A program made the translations under genes and the position numbers. A stretch of 64,000 bases of DNA. Origin: Rhizobiaceae bacterium CPCC 101076. GTDB lineage: Bacteria > Pseudomonadota > Alphaproteobacteria > Rhizobiales > Methylopilaceae. Shown here piece after piece: positions 1 through 9,387 of the stretch. The notes under the pieces were generated by a model that saw only the letters and a list, made by a program, of their open reading frames with translations, had not been told where the DNA came from and made no database searches. Position 1 is the stretch's first letter. Every line of letters begins with the position of its first letter. The DNA lies in NCBI GenBank assembly GCA_003347645.1, contig QDFX01000015.1, positions 1 to 64,000 of the forward strand, given 5' to 3'.

Positions 1-125
1 GGAACGCCTCAGGCATCCACGCAAACCAAACCAGTCAGAGGACGCCGAGGCGTTCCCCGCTCCCTCCGAGGGAGCATTCTCCAACATCGCTGATCGAGCC
101 AGGCGAGGATGAGGCGCGCCTCCCA

Positions 126-272
126 CCTTCTCCCGAGGGGAGAGGGCCGACTCGGCCGGCAGGCCGAGCGGGGTGAGGGGTACGCCTCTCGCCCCGATGC
201 CCTCACCGACAGGCCTTGCCCCTCACCCGGTCGCAGCTGGCGCTGCGACTCGACCTCTCCCCTCGGGAGAGG
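126..272. repeat. Long palindromic intergenic repeat upstream of alaS
   Basis: A large imperfect inverted repeat. The outer arms are 126-145 (CCTTCTCCCGAGGGGAGAGG) and 254-272 (CCTCTCCCCTCGGGAGAGG). Inner arms GGGGTGAGGGG (170-180) and CCCCTCACCCGG (219-230) face each other across a short loop. Each outer arm is itself palindromic, so several cruciform or stem-loop folds are possible. This style of element is common between genes in rhizobia. The rest of 1-396 holds no gene that I can support; frames open there look like GC-driven shadows. Confidence 0.7.
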
Positions 273-396
273 CGAGCCCGCACGCTCTATGCCCCGCAAG
301 CGGACGTGCAAACCTTCCTAGACACGTTCCGGACCCCCCGCTAAGACAAGTCCGCCGCCCAACTCTCTCACCTCGGGGCGGGCGTGAGCAGCATTG

Positions 397-3054
397 ATGA
401 GCAGCGTCAACGAGATCAGGGCCGCGTTTCTCGATTTCTACGCCAGGGAAGGCCATCAGGTCGTGCCGTCGAGCCCTCTGGTTCCGCGCAACGACCCGAC
501 CCTGCTGTTCACAAATGCGGGCATGGTCCAGTTCAAGAACGTTTTCACCGGCGTCGAGAAGCGGCCCTATTCGACCGCGACGACCGCGCAGAAATGCGTC
601 CGCGCCGGCGGCAAGCACAACGACCTCGAAAACGTCGGCTACACCGCCCGCCATCACACCTTCTTCGAGATGATGGGCAATTTCTCGTTCGGCGATTACT
701 TCAAGGAACGCGCCATCGACATGGCGTGGCGCCTTACGACGGGCGTCTTCGGCCTGCCGAAGGACAAGCTCCTCGTCACCGTCTACCACACCGACGACGA
801 GGCCTTTAACCTCTGGAAGAAGATCGCGGGCCTGCCGGACCACAAGATCATCCGCATCGCGACCTCCGACAATTTCTGGCAGATGGGCGATACCGGTCCT
901 TGCGGTCCGTGCTCGGAGATCTTCATCGACCAGGGCGAGGCGCTGCAGGGCGGGCCGCCCGGAAGCCCGGACGAGGACGGCGACCGCTTCCTCGAATTCT
1001 GGAACCTCGTCTTCATGCAGTACGAGCAGATCGAGCCCGGCAATAGGGTCGACCTGCCGCGTCCGTCGATCGACACCGGCATGGGCCTCGAGCGTATGGC
1101 GGCGATCATGCAGGGCGTCCATTCGAACTACGACACCGACCTGTTCCGCGGCCTGATCCGGGCCTCGATCGAGGCGATCGGCGTCGACGCCGAGGGTGAC
1201 CGCCGGCCGAGCCATCGCGTCATCGCCGACCATCTGCGCGCCTCATCCTTCCTCGTCGCCGACGGCGTCCTGCCGTCGAACGAAGGCCGCGGCTACGTCC
1301 TCCGCCGCATCATGCGCCGCGCCATGCGCCATGCCGAACTCCTCGGTGCGCGCGAGCCGGTCATGTACAAGCTGGTGCCGACCCTGATCCGCGAAATGGG
1401 CGCCGCCTATCCCGAACTCGTTCAGGCCGAACCGCTGATCACCGAGACGCTTCGTCTCGAAGAAACCCGCTTCCGCAAGACGCTGGTGCGCGGTCTTCAG
1501 ATCCTCGATGAGGAGAGCAGCCGCCTGTCGAAGGGTGATACTCTCTCCGGCGAGGTCGCCTTCAAGCTGCACGACACGTTCGGCTTCCCGCTCGACCTGA
1601 CGCAGGACGCGCTCCGCAATCGTGGTATTGCCGTCGACACCGCCGGCTTCGAGACGGCTATGGAGCGCCAGCGCGCCGATGCCCGCAAGAACTGGTCGGG
1701 TTCGGGCGACGCCGCGGCCGAGACCGTCTGGTTCTCGATCCGCGACAAGGTGCCGGCCACCGAATTCCTCGGCTACGACACCGAGACCGCCGAAGGCGTC
1801 GTCCTCGCTCTGGTCAAGGACGGCAAGGAAGTTCCGGCGCTGAAAAAGGGCGAGACCGGTTCGGTCGTCCTCAACCAGACGCCGTTCTACGCCGAATCCG
1901 GCGGCCAGCAGGGCGATCGCGGAATCATGATCGGCTCCGGCATTCGCCTCGCGGTGTCGGACACCCAGAAGCGCGCCGACGGCCTGTTCGTCCATTCGGT
2001 TTCGGTCGAAGACGGCGAGGTGACGCTCGGCGCTGCGCTGGAGCTCAAGGTCGATCACGCCCGCCGCACCGCGATCCGCGCCAACCATTCCGCGACCCAT
2101 CTCCTGCACGAGGCGCTCCGCCGCGTGCTTGGCGATCATGTCGCGCAGAAAGGATCGCTGGTTGCGCCGGATCGCCTGCGCTTCGACTTCTCGCATCCGA
2201 AGCCGATCGACGATGCCGATATCGCGACAATCGAGGACATCTCGAACGCGCAGATCCTCGCCAACGCCCCGGTCGAGACGCGGCTGATGGCGGTGGACGA
2301 CGCGATCGCTTCCGGTGCGCGCGCGCTATTCGGCGAGAAATACGGCGATGAGGTCCGCGTCGTCTCCATGGGCGAGCGCGAAGGCAACAAGGTCTTCTCG
2401 GTCGAGCTCTGCGGCGGCACGCACGCTGCCCGCACCGGCGATATCGGCCTCGTCGCGGTCGTCGGCGAAAGTGCGGTTTCGGCCGGTGTCCGCCGTGTCG
2501 AGGCGCTGACCGGCGATGCCGCCCGCAAATACCTCGCCGATCGCGGCAGGGTGCTCGACGAGGTCGCGGCCCATCTCAAGGTCGCGCCTGCGGAAGCCGC
2601 CTCCCGCGTCGCCACGCTCGTCGAAGAACGCCGCAAGATGGAGCGGGAACTGCAAGACGCCCGCAGGAAGCTCGCTCTCGGCGGCGGTGGTGCCAGCACG
2701 GCGGTGGCCCCTGAAGCCAAGGATATCGGCGGCATCAAGTTTCTCGGCCGCGTGCTCAAGGGCATTCCGGCGAAGGAGCTCAAGGGCCTTGTCGACGACG
2801 CCAAGAAGCAGATCGGCTCGGGCGTCATCTCCTTCATCGCGGTCGACGACGAGAACAAGGCCTCGATCGTCGTCGGCGTGACCGAGGATCAGGTCGGCGC
2901 GAACAACGCCGTCGATCTCGTCCGCGCCGGCGCCGAGGCGCTGGGCGGCAAGGGTGGCGGCGGTCGTCCGGACATGGCGCAGGCCGGCGGACCCGAGGGC
3001 GGCAAGGCCGAAGCCGCGCTCGCCGCGGTCGAAGCCCAGCTCCGCGCCGGCTAG
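397..3054 (+). CDS. alaS: Alanine--tRNA ligase
   Basis: Class II aminoacyl-tRNA synthetase that charges tRNA-Ala in the cytoplasm. At 885 residues it has the full family length. It begins with the catalytic core ([11 protein letters not shown] and [10 protein letters not shown] near residues 35-95), contains [11 protein letters not shown] near residue 230, and has the editing-domain zinc motif as [11 protein letters not shown] plus [11 protein letters not shown] near residue 675. The glycine-rich C-terminal C-Ala domain is present. A TTG lies one codon upstream in frame, but the ATG at 397 gives the usual MSSVNEIR start. alaS followed by icd on the opposite strand is common in Hyphomicrobiales, where recA usually lies just upstream; that would be outside this window. 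Confidence 0.97.
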   Translation: MSSVNEIRAAFLDFYAREGHQVVPSSPLVPRNDPTLLFTNAGMVQFKNVFTGVEKRPYSTATTAQKCVRAGGKHNDLENVGYTARHHTFFEMMGNFSFGDYFKERAIDMAWRLTTGVFGLPKDKLLVTVYHTDDEAFNLWKKIAGLPDHKIIRIATSDNFWQMGDTGPCGPCSEIFIDQGEALQGGPPGSPDEDGDRFLEFWNLVFMQYEQIEPGNRVDLPRPSIDTGMGLERMAAIMQGVHSNYDTDLFRGLIRASIEAIGVDAEGDRRPSHRVIADHLRASSFLVADGVLPSNEGRGYVLRRIMRRAMRHAELLGAREPVMYKLVPTLIREMGAAYPELVQAEPLITETLRLEETRFRKTLVRGLQILDEESSRLSKGDTLSGEVAFKLHDTFGFPLDLTQDALRNRGIAVDTAGFETAMERQRADARKNWSGSGDAAAETVWFSIRDKVPATEFLGYDTETAEGVVLALVKDGKEVPALKKGETGSVVLNQTPFYAESGGQQGDRGIMIGSGIRLAVSDTQKRADGLFVHSVSVEDGEVTLGAALELKVDHARRTAIRANHSATHLLHEALRRVLGDHVAQKGSLVAPDRLRFDFSHPKPIDDADIATIEDISNAQILANAPVETRLMAVDDAIASGARALFGEKYGDEVRVVSMGEREGNKVFSVELCGGTHAARTGDIGLVAVVGESAVSAGVRRVEALTGDAARKYLADRGRVLDEVAAHLKVAPAEAASRVATLVEERRKMERELQDARRKLALGGGGASTAVAPEAKDIGGIKFLGRVLKGIPAKELKGLVDDAKKQIGSGVISFIAVDDENKASIVVGVTEDQVGANNAVDLVRAGAEALGGKGGGGRPDMAQAGGPEGGKAEAALAAVEAQLRAG

Positions 3055-3180
3055 CGTACCGTCGGGGGTGGCCGACGCACTCATCAATCCGTAGGGTAGG
3101 GCGGTTCGCAAGCGAACCGTCACGTCCCTGTCTCGTTGATGCCCTGTGATCGCGAGATTGTTTCCGCGTTCGAGGATGTC

Positions 3181-3555
3181 ATGCCGAGAAAAGGCCACTC
3201 CACCGTTTCCGTATACATGATGGCCTGGGATGCTCCCCGGGTGATCGAGTTCATCCGCGAGGTCTTCGGCGGTGAGGTCATCCTGCGCTACGACCGCGAC
3301 GACGGCACGCTGATGCACGCCTCGGTCCGCGTCGGCGATTCAACCATCATGGTCGCCGACGGCACCGAGCAATGGCCGAGCTTCCCGGTCTGGCTTCACG
3401 TCTATGTCGATGACGTCGATGCCGCGTATCAGCGCGCGCTCGATCATGGCGGCATCCCGGTGCAGGAGCCGGCGAACCAGCAGGACGGCGACCGTCGCGC
3501 CGGCGTTCGCGACGTCGCCGGCAATACCTGGTGGATCGGCGGTTCCGCGCTCTAG
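3181..3555 (+). CDS. VOC (glyoxalase/PhnB-like) family protein
   Basis: A 124-residue single-domain protein of the vicinal oxygen chelate fold. It shows the family pattern of a first beta-alpha unit (DAPRVIEFIREVFGGEV), a middle strand HASVRVGDSTIMVAD, and a second unit WLHVYVDDVDAAYQRALDHG ending in VRDVAGNTWWIG. The closest style is PhnB-like proteins, most of which have no proven substrate. The ATG at 3181 was chosen because GAGGA lies about seven bases upstream; an in-frame ATG at 3139 would add 14 residues with no visible ribosome site. It lies downstream of alaS on the same strand, 126 bp away. Fold is fairly certain; function is unknown. Confidence 0.75.
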   Translation: MPRKGHSTVSVYMMAWDAPRVIEFIREVFGGEVILRYDRDDGTLMHASVRVGDSTIMVADGTEQWPSFPVWLHVYVDDVDAAYQRALDHGGIPVQEPANQQDGDRRAGVRDVAGNTWWIGGSAL

Positions 3556-3568
3556 GCAACATCTTCGC

Positions 3569-4069
3569 TCAGCGGCGGATGACCAGCATCCGCCAGAGCA
3601 GGCCATCGCGCAGCACGAACATGTGGAAGGCGACGCCTGCCAGATGCAGCCCGACGAGAACGTAGAGGACGTTCTTCAGGGCTTCGTGCACGGCCCCAAG
3701 ATCGCGGGCGAACATCAGAGCTGACAGGCCCGTCAGCGGCATAAGGACTAGCACGGCATAGAAGGCGAAGTGGTTGGTCAGCGCGAGAAGCTGCAGCCCG
3801 CGCGGCAGGTCGCTCGGCAACGGCGGCGTCCCGTATTTCAGGCGGATCAGGAACCGCACCGCCATCAGGATGAGGATGGTCGCACCGGAGAGCGCATGAA
3901 GCGCGGATCCGGCGGTGTCCGGAAGGGTGCCGAGCGGGAGGTGCTCGGCGCGGCGGAAGAAGTCTTCCATCCAATCGGCCGAGAAAAGCTGGACGATCAC
4001 CAGCGCGACGACCGTCCAGTGCAAGGCGCGAAGCTGGCGCGGATAGACTTGTTCGGCAATCGTAGCCAT
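3569..4069 (-). CDS. Cytochrome b561-type membrane protein
   Basis: A 166-residue integral membrane protein with four predicted transmembrane helices and histidines placed for two b haems: H17 (RALHW), H58 (SALHALSG), H100 (LTNHFAFY) and H142 (VGLHLAG). This is the pattern of bacterial diheme cytochrome b561, which moves electrons between quinol and periplasmic acceptors such as superoxide. It lies 43 bp downstream of icd on the same strand. Its Shine-Dalgarno GAGGAGG is buried in a strong hairpin that also looks like the icd 3' end (4072-4104), so its translation may be held low or coupled to RNA folding. The acceptor is not known. Confidence 0.85.
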   Translation of the reverse strand: MATIAEQVYPRQLRALHWTVVALVIVQLFSADWMEDFFRRAEHLPLGTLPDTAGSALHALSGATILILMAVRFLIRLKYGTPPLPSDLPRGLQLLALTNHFAFYAVLVLMPLTGLSALMFARDLGAVHEALKNVLYVLVGLHLAGVAFHMFVLRDGLLWRMLVIRR

Positions 4070-4071
4070 GT

Positions 4072-4104
4072 GCGGCCTCCTCGCGATAATCGCGAGGAGG
4101 CCGC
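4072..4104 (-). terminator. icd 3' hairpin that contains the cytochrome b561 ribosome site
   Basis: Perfect inverted repeat with arms 4072-4087 and 4089-4104 (16 bases each; the physical loop is larger). On the reverse strand it follows the icd stop codon by about 8 bases. It has no U-tract, so classical rho-independent termination is doubtful; it could stabilise the icd mRNA 3' end. The sequence GAGGAGG in its distal arm is the only good Shine-Dalgarno for the gene starting at 4069. Confidence 0.6.
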
Positions 4105-4112
4105 ATCGGTTC

Positions 4113-5327
4113 CTACGAGGCCATGACCTTCTTCAGGTTCTCATCGATCTTGTCGAGGAAGCCCGTGGTCGAGAGCCAGCCCTGGTCCGGGCCGACGAGG
4201 AGGGCGAGGTCCTTGGTCATGTAGCCGGACTCGACGGTGCGGATGCAGACCGTCTCAAGCGTCTCGGCGAATCCCTTGAGGTCGGCATTGTTGTCGAGCT
4301 TGGCGCGGTGCGCGAGGCCGCGGGTCCAGGCGAAGATCGAGGCCATCGAATTGGTCGAGGTCTCCTTGCCCTTCTGATGCTCGCGGTAATGGCGCGTCAC
4401 GGTGCCATGCGCCGCTTCCGCCTCGACCGTCTGGCCGTCCGGTGTCATCAGAACCGACGTCATCAGGCCGAGCGAGCCGAAGCCCTGCGCCACGGTGTCG
4501 GACTGCACGTCGCCATCATAGTTCTTGCACGCCCAGACATAGCCGCCGGACCATTTCAGCGCGGATGCGACCATGTCGTCGATCAGGCGGTGCTCGTAGT
4601 GGATCTTCTTCTTCTCGAACTCCGACTTGAACTCGGAATCGTAGATCTCCTGGAAGATGTCCTTGAAGCGTCCGTCGTACTTCTTGAGGATCGTGTCCTT
4701 AGTCGACAGGTAGACCGGATATCCGCGGGCGAGGCCGTAATTGAGCGAAGCGCGGGCGAATTCCTTGATCGATTCGTCGAGGTTGTACATCGCGAGCGTC
4801 ACGCCGGCGCCTGGCGCCTGGAACACTTCGCGCTCGATGACCGAGCCGTCCTCGCCGACGAATTTCAGCGTCAGCGTGCCCTTGCCCGGGAACAGGAAGT
4901 CGGTCGCACGGTACTGGTCGCCATAGGCGTGGCGGCCGATGATGATCGGCTGCGTCCAGCCGGGTACGAGGCGCGGCACGTTCTTGCAGATGATCGGTTC
5001 GCGGAAGATGACGCCGCCGAGGATGTTGCGGATCGTGCCGTTCGGCGAGCGCCACATCTCGGTGAGATTGTATTCGCTCATGCGCGTATTGTCGGGCGTG
5101 ATGGTCGCGCATTTCACGCCGACGCCGTGCTTCTTGATCGCGTTCGCGGCGTCGACAGTCACCTGGTCCTTGGTAGCTTCGCGGTGCGGCAGGCCGAGAT
5201 CGTAATATTCGAGATCCAAATCGAGGTAGGGGTGGATCAGCTTGTCCTTGATGAGCTGCCAGATGATTCGGGTCATCTCGTCGCCATCGAGTTCTACGAC
5301 CGGATTCGCGACCTTGATTTTCGCCAT
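4113..5327 (-). CDS. icd: NADP-dependent isocitrate dehydrogenase
   Basis: Converts isocitrate to 2-oxoglutarate and CO2 while making NADPH in the TCA cycle. The 404-residue protein belongs to the homodimeric eukaryote-like class typical of alphaproteobacteria. Seen directly: the N-terminal [36 protein letters not shown] (substrate serine and arginines near residues 78-100), the metal-site aspartates around [20 protein letters not shown], and the NADP-site region [16 protein letters not shown] near residue 310. It is divergent from trmJ with about 130 bp between the starts, which must hold both promoters. The downstream hairpin and the b561 gene follow on the same strand. Confidence 0.97.
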   Translation of the reverse strand: MAKIKVANPVVELDGDEMTRIIWQLIKDKLIHPYLDLDLEYYDLGLPHREATKDQVTVDAANAIKKHGVGVKCATITPDNTRMSEYNLTEMWRSPNGTIRNILGGVIFREPIICKNVPRLVPGWTQPIIIGRHAYGDQYRATDFLFPGKGTLTLKFVGEDGSVIEREVFQAPGAGVTLAMYNLDESIKEFARASLNYGLARGYPVYLSTKDTILKKYDGRFKDIFQEIYDSEFKSEFEKKKIHYEHRLIDDMVASALKWSGGYVWACKNYDGDVQSDTVAQGFGSLGLMTSVLMTPDGQTVEAEAAHGTVTRHYREHQKGKETSTNSMASIFAWTRGLAHRAKLDNNADLKGFAETLETVCIRTVESGYMTKDLALLVGPDQGWLSTTGFLDKIDENLKKVMAS

Positions 5328-5458
5328 CTGAAGAAGCCTTTCTCACCTGTTCGTGCGGGGCGCTATATCAACCGCGCGTGATCCCGTGCGCAAGCGGGGC
5401 CAGAAAATTGAATTCACTTTTGCGGGCTTCGCCATGGAGCGGAGGCCAGGAGTAGCGG

Positions 5459-6292
5459 ATGAGCGGCGCCGGAACCGACAGCAGCAAGATGAATCTCGGC
5501 ATGGCCGGTCCGGCGATCATCCTCGTTGAACCGCAGATGCCCGAGAATATCGGCGCTGCGGCGCGGGCGATGACCAATTTCGGACTGGCCGATCTGCGCC
5601 TCGTGAGGCCGCAGACGAAATTCCCGCATCCGAAGGCGCGTGCCATGGCGTCCGGCGCGGTGCAGGTCCTCGACGGCGCACAAGTCTTCGAGACGTTGGA
5701 GGAGGCGGTCGCCGATCTCGGCCTGCTTTTCGCAACGACCGCCCGCGAACGCGGCCAAGCCAAGCCGGTGGATGCCCCAAGCGAGGCGATCGCTCGCGTC
5801 AACGCGCTTCAGGCCGAGGGCATCAAGAGCGGTATCCTGTTCGGCCGTGAGCGAACCGGCCTCGAGAACGACGAGGTTTCGCTCGCTGATCGCGTTCTCA
5901 CTTTTCCGGTCAATCCGGCCTTCGCCAGTCTGAACCTCGCTCAGGCGGTGCTGCTCGTCGGTTACGAATGGTTCAAGGCCGCGACCGGCAATGCGCTGCC
6001 CTTCGACATGCCGCAGCAGTCGCCGCCGGCACAGAAACAGCATCTCCTGTCCTTCTTCTCACATATCGAGGGCGCGCTGGAGCGGGCAGGGTTCTTTTAT
6101 CCGGTCGACCGCAAGTCGATCATGATCCGGAACCTGCGCAACATCTTCCATCGGCTGGGCCTGTCCGAGCAGGACATCCGCACACTCCACGGCGTGGTCG
6201 CGGCGCTGGAGGAGGGCGGGCGCGGTCCTTCCCGCCGCGAGCGCAGGCGATTGCAGCAGATCGAGGAGCATATTGAGGGCGACGAGGTTTGA
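5459..6292 (+). CDS. trmJ: tRNA (cytidine/uridine-2'-O-)-methyltransferase TrmJ
   Basis: SpoU/TrmH (SPOUT) family RNA methyltransferase of 277 residues, expected to 2'-O-methylate position 32 of tRNAs. The SPOUT motifs are visible: PAIILVEPQMPENIGAAARA near the N-terminus, LFGRERTGLENDEVSLAD near residue 130, and the knot motif NPAFASLNLAQAV near residue 153. A helical C-terminal extension follows, as in TrmJ rather than short TrmL. AGGAG lies six bases upstream of the ATG. It is divergent from icd and followed by rpe 39 bp downstream. Confidence 0.9.
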   Translation: MSGAGTDSSKMNLGMAGPAIILVEPQMPENIGAAARAMTNFGLADLRLVRPQTKFPHPKARAMASGAVQVLDGAQVFETLEEAVADLGLLFATTARERGQAKPVDAPSEAIARVNALQAEGIKSGILFGRERTGLENDEVSLADRVLTFPVNPAFASLNLAQAVLLVGYEWFKAATGNALPFDMPQQSPPAQKQHLLSFFSHIEGALERAGFFYPVDRKSIMIRNLRNIFHRLGLSEQDIRTLHGVVAALEEGGRGPSRRERRRLQQIEEHIEGDEV

Positions 6293-6331
6293 GCGTGGCG
6301 CTGTGCAAGCCGCCGTGCTAATCGCCCGGGC

Positions 6332-6997
6332 ATGCCGGATATCCTCATAGCTCCTTCGATCCTAGCCGCCGATTTCGCACGGTTCGGCGACGAGGTTCGT
6401 GCGGTCGATCAGGCTGGCGCGGACTGGATCCACATCGACGTCATGGACGGCCACTTCGTGCCGAACATTACGTTCGGTCCAGAGGTCGTCCGGGCGGTGC
6501 GCCGCCACACGTCGAAGCCGCTCGACGTGCATCTGATGATCATGCCCGCCGATCCCTATCTCGAAGCCTTCGCCGAGGCCGGTGCCGATGCGATCTCGGT
6601 CCATGTCGAGGCGGGTCCTCATCTCCATCGCTCGCTGCAGACGATCAGGAAGCTCGGCAAGCGCGCCGGCGCCGCGATCAATCCCGCAACGCCGATCGAG
6701 CATCTGGTAAACATTCTCGACGACGTCGACGAGATTCTCGTCATGACCGTGAACCCCGGTTTCGGCGGCCAGAGCTTCATCCAGTCCCAGCTGCCGAAGA
6801 TCGCACAGATCCGCGCGATGCTCGCCGGCCGCACGGTAGACATCGTCATCGATGGCGGCGTGACTCCGGAAACGGCCGGCGCCTGCGCCGCTGCCGGCGG
6901 CAATGTGCTCGTCGCGGGCTCGGCGGTGTTCGGCGGCGGCACCGGTTATGCCGACAAGATCGCGGCGATCAGAAATGCTGCCGAGGCGGCGAAATAA
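6332..6997 (+). CDS. rpe: Ribulose-phosphate 3-epimerase
   Basis: Interconverts ribulose 5-phosphate and xylulose 5-phosphate in the pentose phosphate or Calvin cycle. The 221-residue TIM-barrel protein has the expected signatures: [16 protein letters not shown] at the N-terminus, [18 protein letters not shown] (metal and catalytic aspartate) near residue 33, [11 protein letters not shown] near residue 68, [12 protein letters not shown] near residue 140, and [11 protein letters not shown] near residue 170. It lies 39 bp after trmJ on the same strand. A truncated palindromic repeat and purB follow. Confidence 0.97.
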   Translation: MPDILIAPSILAADFARFGDEVRAVDQAGADWIHIDVMDGHFVPNITFGPEVVRAVRRHTSKPLDVHLMIMPADPYLEAFAEAGADAISVHVEAGPHLHRSLQTIRKLGKRAGAAINPATPIEHLVNILDDVDEILVMTVNPGFGGQSFIQSQLPKIAQIRAMLAGRTVDIVIDGGVTPETAGACAAAGGNVLVAGSAVFGGGTGYADKIAAIRNAAEAAK

Positions 6998-7036
6998 GTT
7001 CTCCGGCCCCATGCTTAGCCGTGCACGCAGTGCACC

Positions 7037-7108
7037 TGTCGAAGGATGGCGGCAAGTCTGAGTTCGTGACCCTCCTTCGACACGCGCTGCGCGCGGCTCA
7101 GGATGAGG
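7037..7108. repeat. Interspersed palindromic repeat, copy A (truncated)
   Basis: Starts TGTCGAAGGATGGCGGCAAG and ends CGCGCGGCTCAGGATGAGG. It matches the inner and right parts of the repeats at 57771-57877 and 63169-63273 but lacks the left outer arm; a separate short palindrome, GTGCACGCAGTGCAC (7021-7035), sits in its place. CCTTCGACA (7073-7081) is the inverse of TGTCGAAGG (7037-7045), so the element can fold back on itself. It lies 19 bp before purB. Confidence 0.75.
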
Positions 7109-7127
7109 CCCAGAAAGGAAAGACGAG

Positions 7128-8435
7128 ATGATCCCCCGTTATTCCCGACCCGAGATGGCGGCCATATGGTCGCCCGAGACCCGCTTCCGCATCTGGTTCG
7201 AGATCGAGGCCCATGCCGCCGACGCTCTGGCCGAGATCGGCGTTATTCCGAAGAGCGCGGCGGCGACGATCTGGGAGAAGGGCGGCAAGGCCGAGTTCAA
7301 TGTCGCGCGGATTGACGAGATCGAGCGCGAGACCAAGCACGACGTCATCGCCTTCCTGACTCATCTCGCCGAATTCGTCGGCGACGATGCCCGCTTCGTC
7401 CATCAGGGCATGACGTCCTCGGACGTGCTCGACACCTGCTTCAACATCCAGCTGACGCGCGCGGCCGACATCCTCATCGCCGATGTCGACCGCCTGCTGG
7501 CCGCGATCGAGAAGCGCGCTTTCGAACACAAGATGACGCCGGCCATCGGCCGCTCGCACGGCATCCATGCCGAGCCGGTGACTTTCGGCCTCAAGCTCGC
7601 GACCTATTTCGCCGAATTCACCCGCGCCCGCGCCCGCCTCGTCGCGGCGAAGGATGAGGTATCGACCGTCGCGATTTCGGGCGCCGTCGGCACCTTTGCG
7701 AACATCGACCCGCGCGTCGAGGAGCATGTCGCGGCGAAGCTCGGCCTCAACGTCGAGCCGGTTTCCACGCAGGTCATCCCGCGCGACCGTCACGCCGCTT
7801 TCTTTGCTGCGCTCGCCGTGGTCGCCTCATCGGTCGAGCGTCTGGCGCTCGAAGTTCGGCACATGCAGCGCACCGAAGTGCTTGAGGCGGAGGAATATTT
7901 CTCGCCCGGCCAGAAGGGCTCGTCGGCCATGCCGCACAAGCGCAATCCGGTCCTGACTGAAAACCTCACCGGACTCGCCCGCATGGTCCGCGCCTATTCG
8001 ATCCCGGCCATGGAGAATGTCGGTCTCTGGCATGAGCGCGACATCTCCCATTCCTCGGTCGAACGCATGATCGGTCCGGATTCGACGGTGACGCTCGATT
8101 TCGCGCTGTCGCGGCTGGCCGGCGTGGTCGAGAATCTCGTCGTCTATCCTGAGCGGATGCAGAAGAATCTCGATCTGCTCGGCGGGCTCGTCCATTCGCA
8201 GCGCGTGCTGCTGGCGCTGACGCAGAAGGGCGCAAGCCGCGAGGACTCCTACAAACTGGTTCAGCGCAATGCGATGCCGGTCTGGCGCGGGGAAGGAGAC
8301 TTCCTGGCGCTGCTCAAGGCCGACCCGGACGTAACGGCCTATCTGTCCGGCGCCGAACTCGAAGCCCTGTTCGATCTCAGCTACCACTTCAAGCAGGTCG
8401 ACGCGATCTTCAGGCGCGTGTTCGGCAAGAGCTGA
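7128..8435 (+). CDS. purB: Adenylosuccinate lyase
   Basis: Cleaves fumarate from SAICAR and from adenylosuccinate, so it works twice in purine synthesis. The 435-residue protein belongs to the fumarase/aspartase superfamily. Seen: RFRIWFEIEAHAADALAE near the N-terminus, HQGMTSSDVLDT (conserved TS region) near residue 87, SHGIHAEPVTFG (catalytic histidine) near residue 143, and the superfamily signature GSSAMPHKRNP near residue 265. AAAGGA is the ribosome site, nine bases before the ATG and directly after a palindromic repeat. The gene is separated from the purC-purL cluster by the SH3-like genes. Confidence 0.97.
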   Translation: MIPRYSRPEMAAIWSPETRFRIWFEIEAHAADALAEIGVIPKSAAATIWEKGGKAEFNVARIDEIERETKHDVIAFLTHLAEFVGDDARFVHQGMTSSDVLDTCFNIQLTRAADILIADVDRLLAAIEKRAFEHKMTPAIGRSHGIHAEPVTFGLKLATYFAEFTRARARLVAAKDEVSTVAISGAVGTFANIDPRVEEHVAAKLGLNVEPVSTQVIPRDRHAAFFAALAVVASSVERLALEVRHMQRTEVLEAEEYFSPGQKGSSAMPHKRNPVLTENLTGLARMVRAYSIPAMENVGLWHERDISHSSVERMIGPDSTVTLDFALSRLAGVVENLVVYPERMQKNLDLLGGLVHSQRVLLALTQKGASREDSYKLVQRNAMPVWRGEGDFLALLKADPDVTAYLSGAELEALFDLSYHFKQVDAIFRRVFGKS

Positions 8436-8444
8436 ACCTGCGAA

Positions 8445-8472
8445 AAACCCGCCGGAAAGTCCCGGCGGGTTT
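8445..8472. terminator. Bidirectional terminator between purB and the SH3-like gene
   Basis: Stem AAACCCGCCGG (8445-8455) pairs with CCGGCGGGTTT (8462-8472) over a six-base loop. The reverse strand ends in TTTTT, favouring termination of the SH3-like gene whose stop is at 8485. The forward side, TTTCC, serves purB less well. Confidence 0.85.
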
Positions 8473-8484
8473 CCTATTTGAGGG

Positions 8485-9111
8485 CTAACGGTGGCCGCCT
8501 CCACCGCCGCCGCCATGGCCTCCGAAGCCGCCTCCGCCAAAACCGCCGCCGCCGTGGCCACCACCAAAGCCGCCGCCGAAGTGGCCGCCGCCTCCGAACC
8601 CGCCGCCGTGGCCGAAGCCGCCTCCCTCGAAATGACCGCCCATGCCCGGAGCCGGTCCGAAGGTCGAAGCCCGACCTATGACGACCGGACCGTGGCCCGC
8701 ACCCATTCCATGACCGGGGAAGCCGTGGTCATGGCCATGATGGCCGTGAAAGCCACGATGGTGAAAACCGAAGAAGAAGGGACCATTGTCGAAGGGATAA
8801 TCGTCGTCATAGTAGTCGTCATAATAGTAGGGCTCGTTGTAAGCGTAGTATGAGGTTGAGGGATAGGCGGGCGCCGCGGCCGCTAGAAGCGACTGCTTCA
8901 CCCAGCCGGAGCCGACCTGGCACCAGCTGCCTTGGCAGGGACCAGCCTCGACGGCCGCATTGTTCGCGAGATGATCAATGATCTTGTAGGTGGCACCCGG
9001 ACCGGAGCGCACATTGGCAGACGCGGTGGACGTCGCCGGAAACGCAGCCGCCGCGGTCGCTGAAACGAAGACGAGCGCTAGCGCGCTGCCGGCAAGACTT
9101 AGAAACTTCAT
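8485..9111 (-). CDS. Secreted SH3-like protein with Gly/His-rich tail
   Basis: A 208-residue protein. A signal peptide of about 23 residues ends near AAAAFPA. A bacterial SH3-like (SH3_3) domain covers roughly residues 25-75 (ANVRSGPGATYKIIDHL ... GSGWVKQSLL), which in this family binds cell wall. Then comes a Tyr/Asp-rich stretch (YYYDDYYDDDY), a His/Gly segment (HHRGFHGHHGHDHGF) and a C-terminal tail of almost only Gly, Phe and His. The start at 9111 was chosen for AGGAG about nine bases upstream. It is paralogous to the next gene (9388-10248), sharing the signal and SH3 parts but not the tail. The His-rich tail could bind metals; that is inference. Confidence 0.8.
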   Translation of the reverse strand: MKFLSLAGSALALVFVSATAAAAFPATSTASANVRSGPGATYKIIDHLANNAAVEAGPCQGSWCQVGSGWVKQSLLAAAAPAYPSTSYYAYNEPYYYDDYYDDDYPFDNGPFFFGFHHRGFHGHHGHDHGFPGHGMGAGHGPVVIGRASTFGPAPGMGGHFEGGGFGHGGGFGGGGHFGGGFGGGHGGGGFGGGGFGGHGGGGGGGHR

Positions 9112-9346
9112 GACAAAACTCTCCTGCATATCGCACCGGCGATCTTGGGGGCGGAGGAGGAAGACGAACTCGTCTGGCGTCTTCGCCGCACGTCGGCTCG
9201 GCAGGAGAACGGGAAGAAAGGTGCTCTGTTCCGGGAGTAAACCCAAAGTATGTGACCGGTTTACCTGAGTATGTGAGACCAATTCATGAGATGGCGATAG
9301 CGCATTCTACTAACGTCGTGCGCGTAGCATGCGGGCATGAAAAAGC

Positions 9347-9365
9347 CCGCCGGCATTGCCGGCGG
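9347..9365 (-). terminator. Terminator of the second SH3-like gene
   Basis: CCGCCGGC (9347-9354), loop ATT, GCCGGCGG (9358-9365). On the reverse strand the stem is followed by GCTTTTTC. It sits 22 bp past the stop of the gene ending at 9388. The rest of 9112-9387 holds the leader of the 8485-9111 gene and nothing else I recognise. Confidence 0.85.
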
Positions 9366-9387
9366 ACCATGGTGTGTCAATGACGGG

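Noticed and set aside
223-1233. Long reverse-strand frame opposite alaS
   Set aside because: High-GC coding DNA keeps the opposite third frame open; the sequence has no family features and alaS is certain. The same reasoning removes frames opposite rpoD, purL, ureC and others.
7037-7108. Insertion sequence or transposon remnant
   Set aside because: No transposase fragment or target duplication is visible; it matches the short palindromic repeat family seen at two other places.
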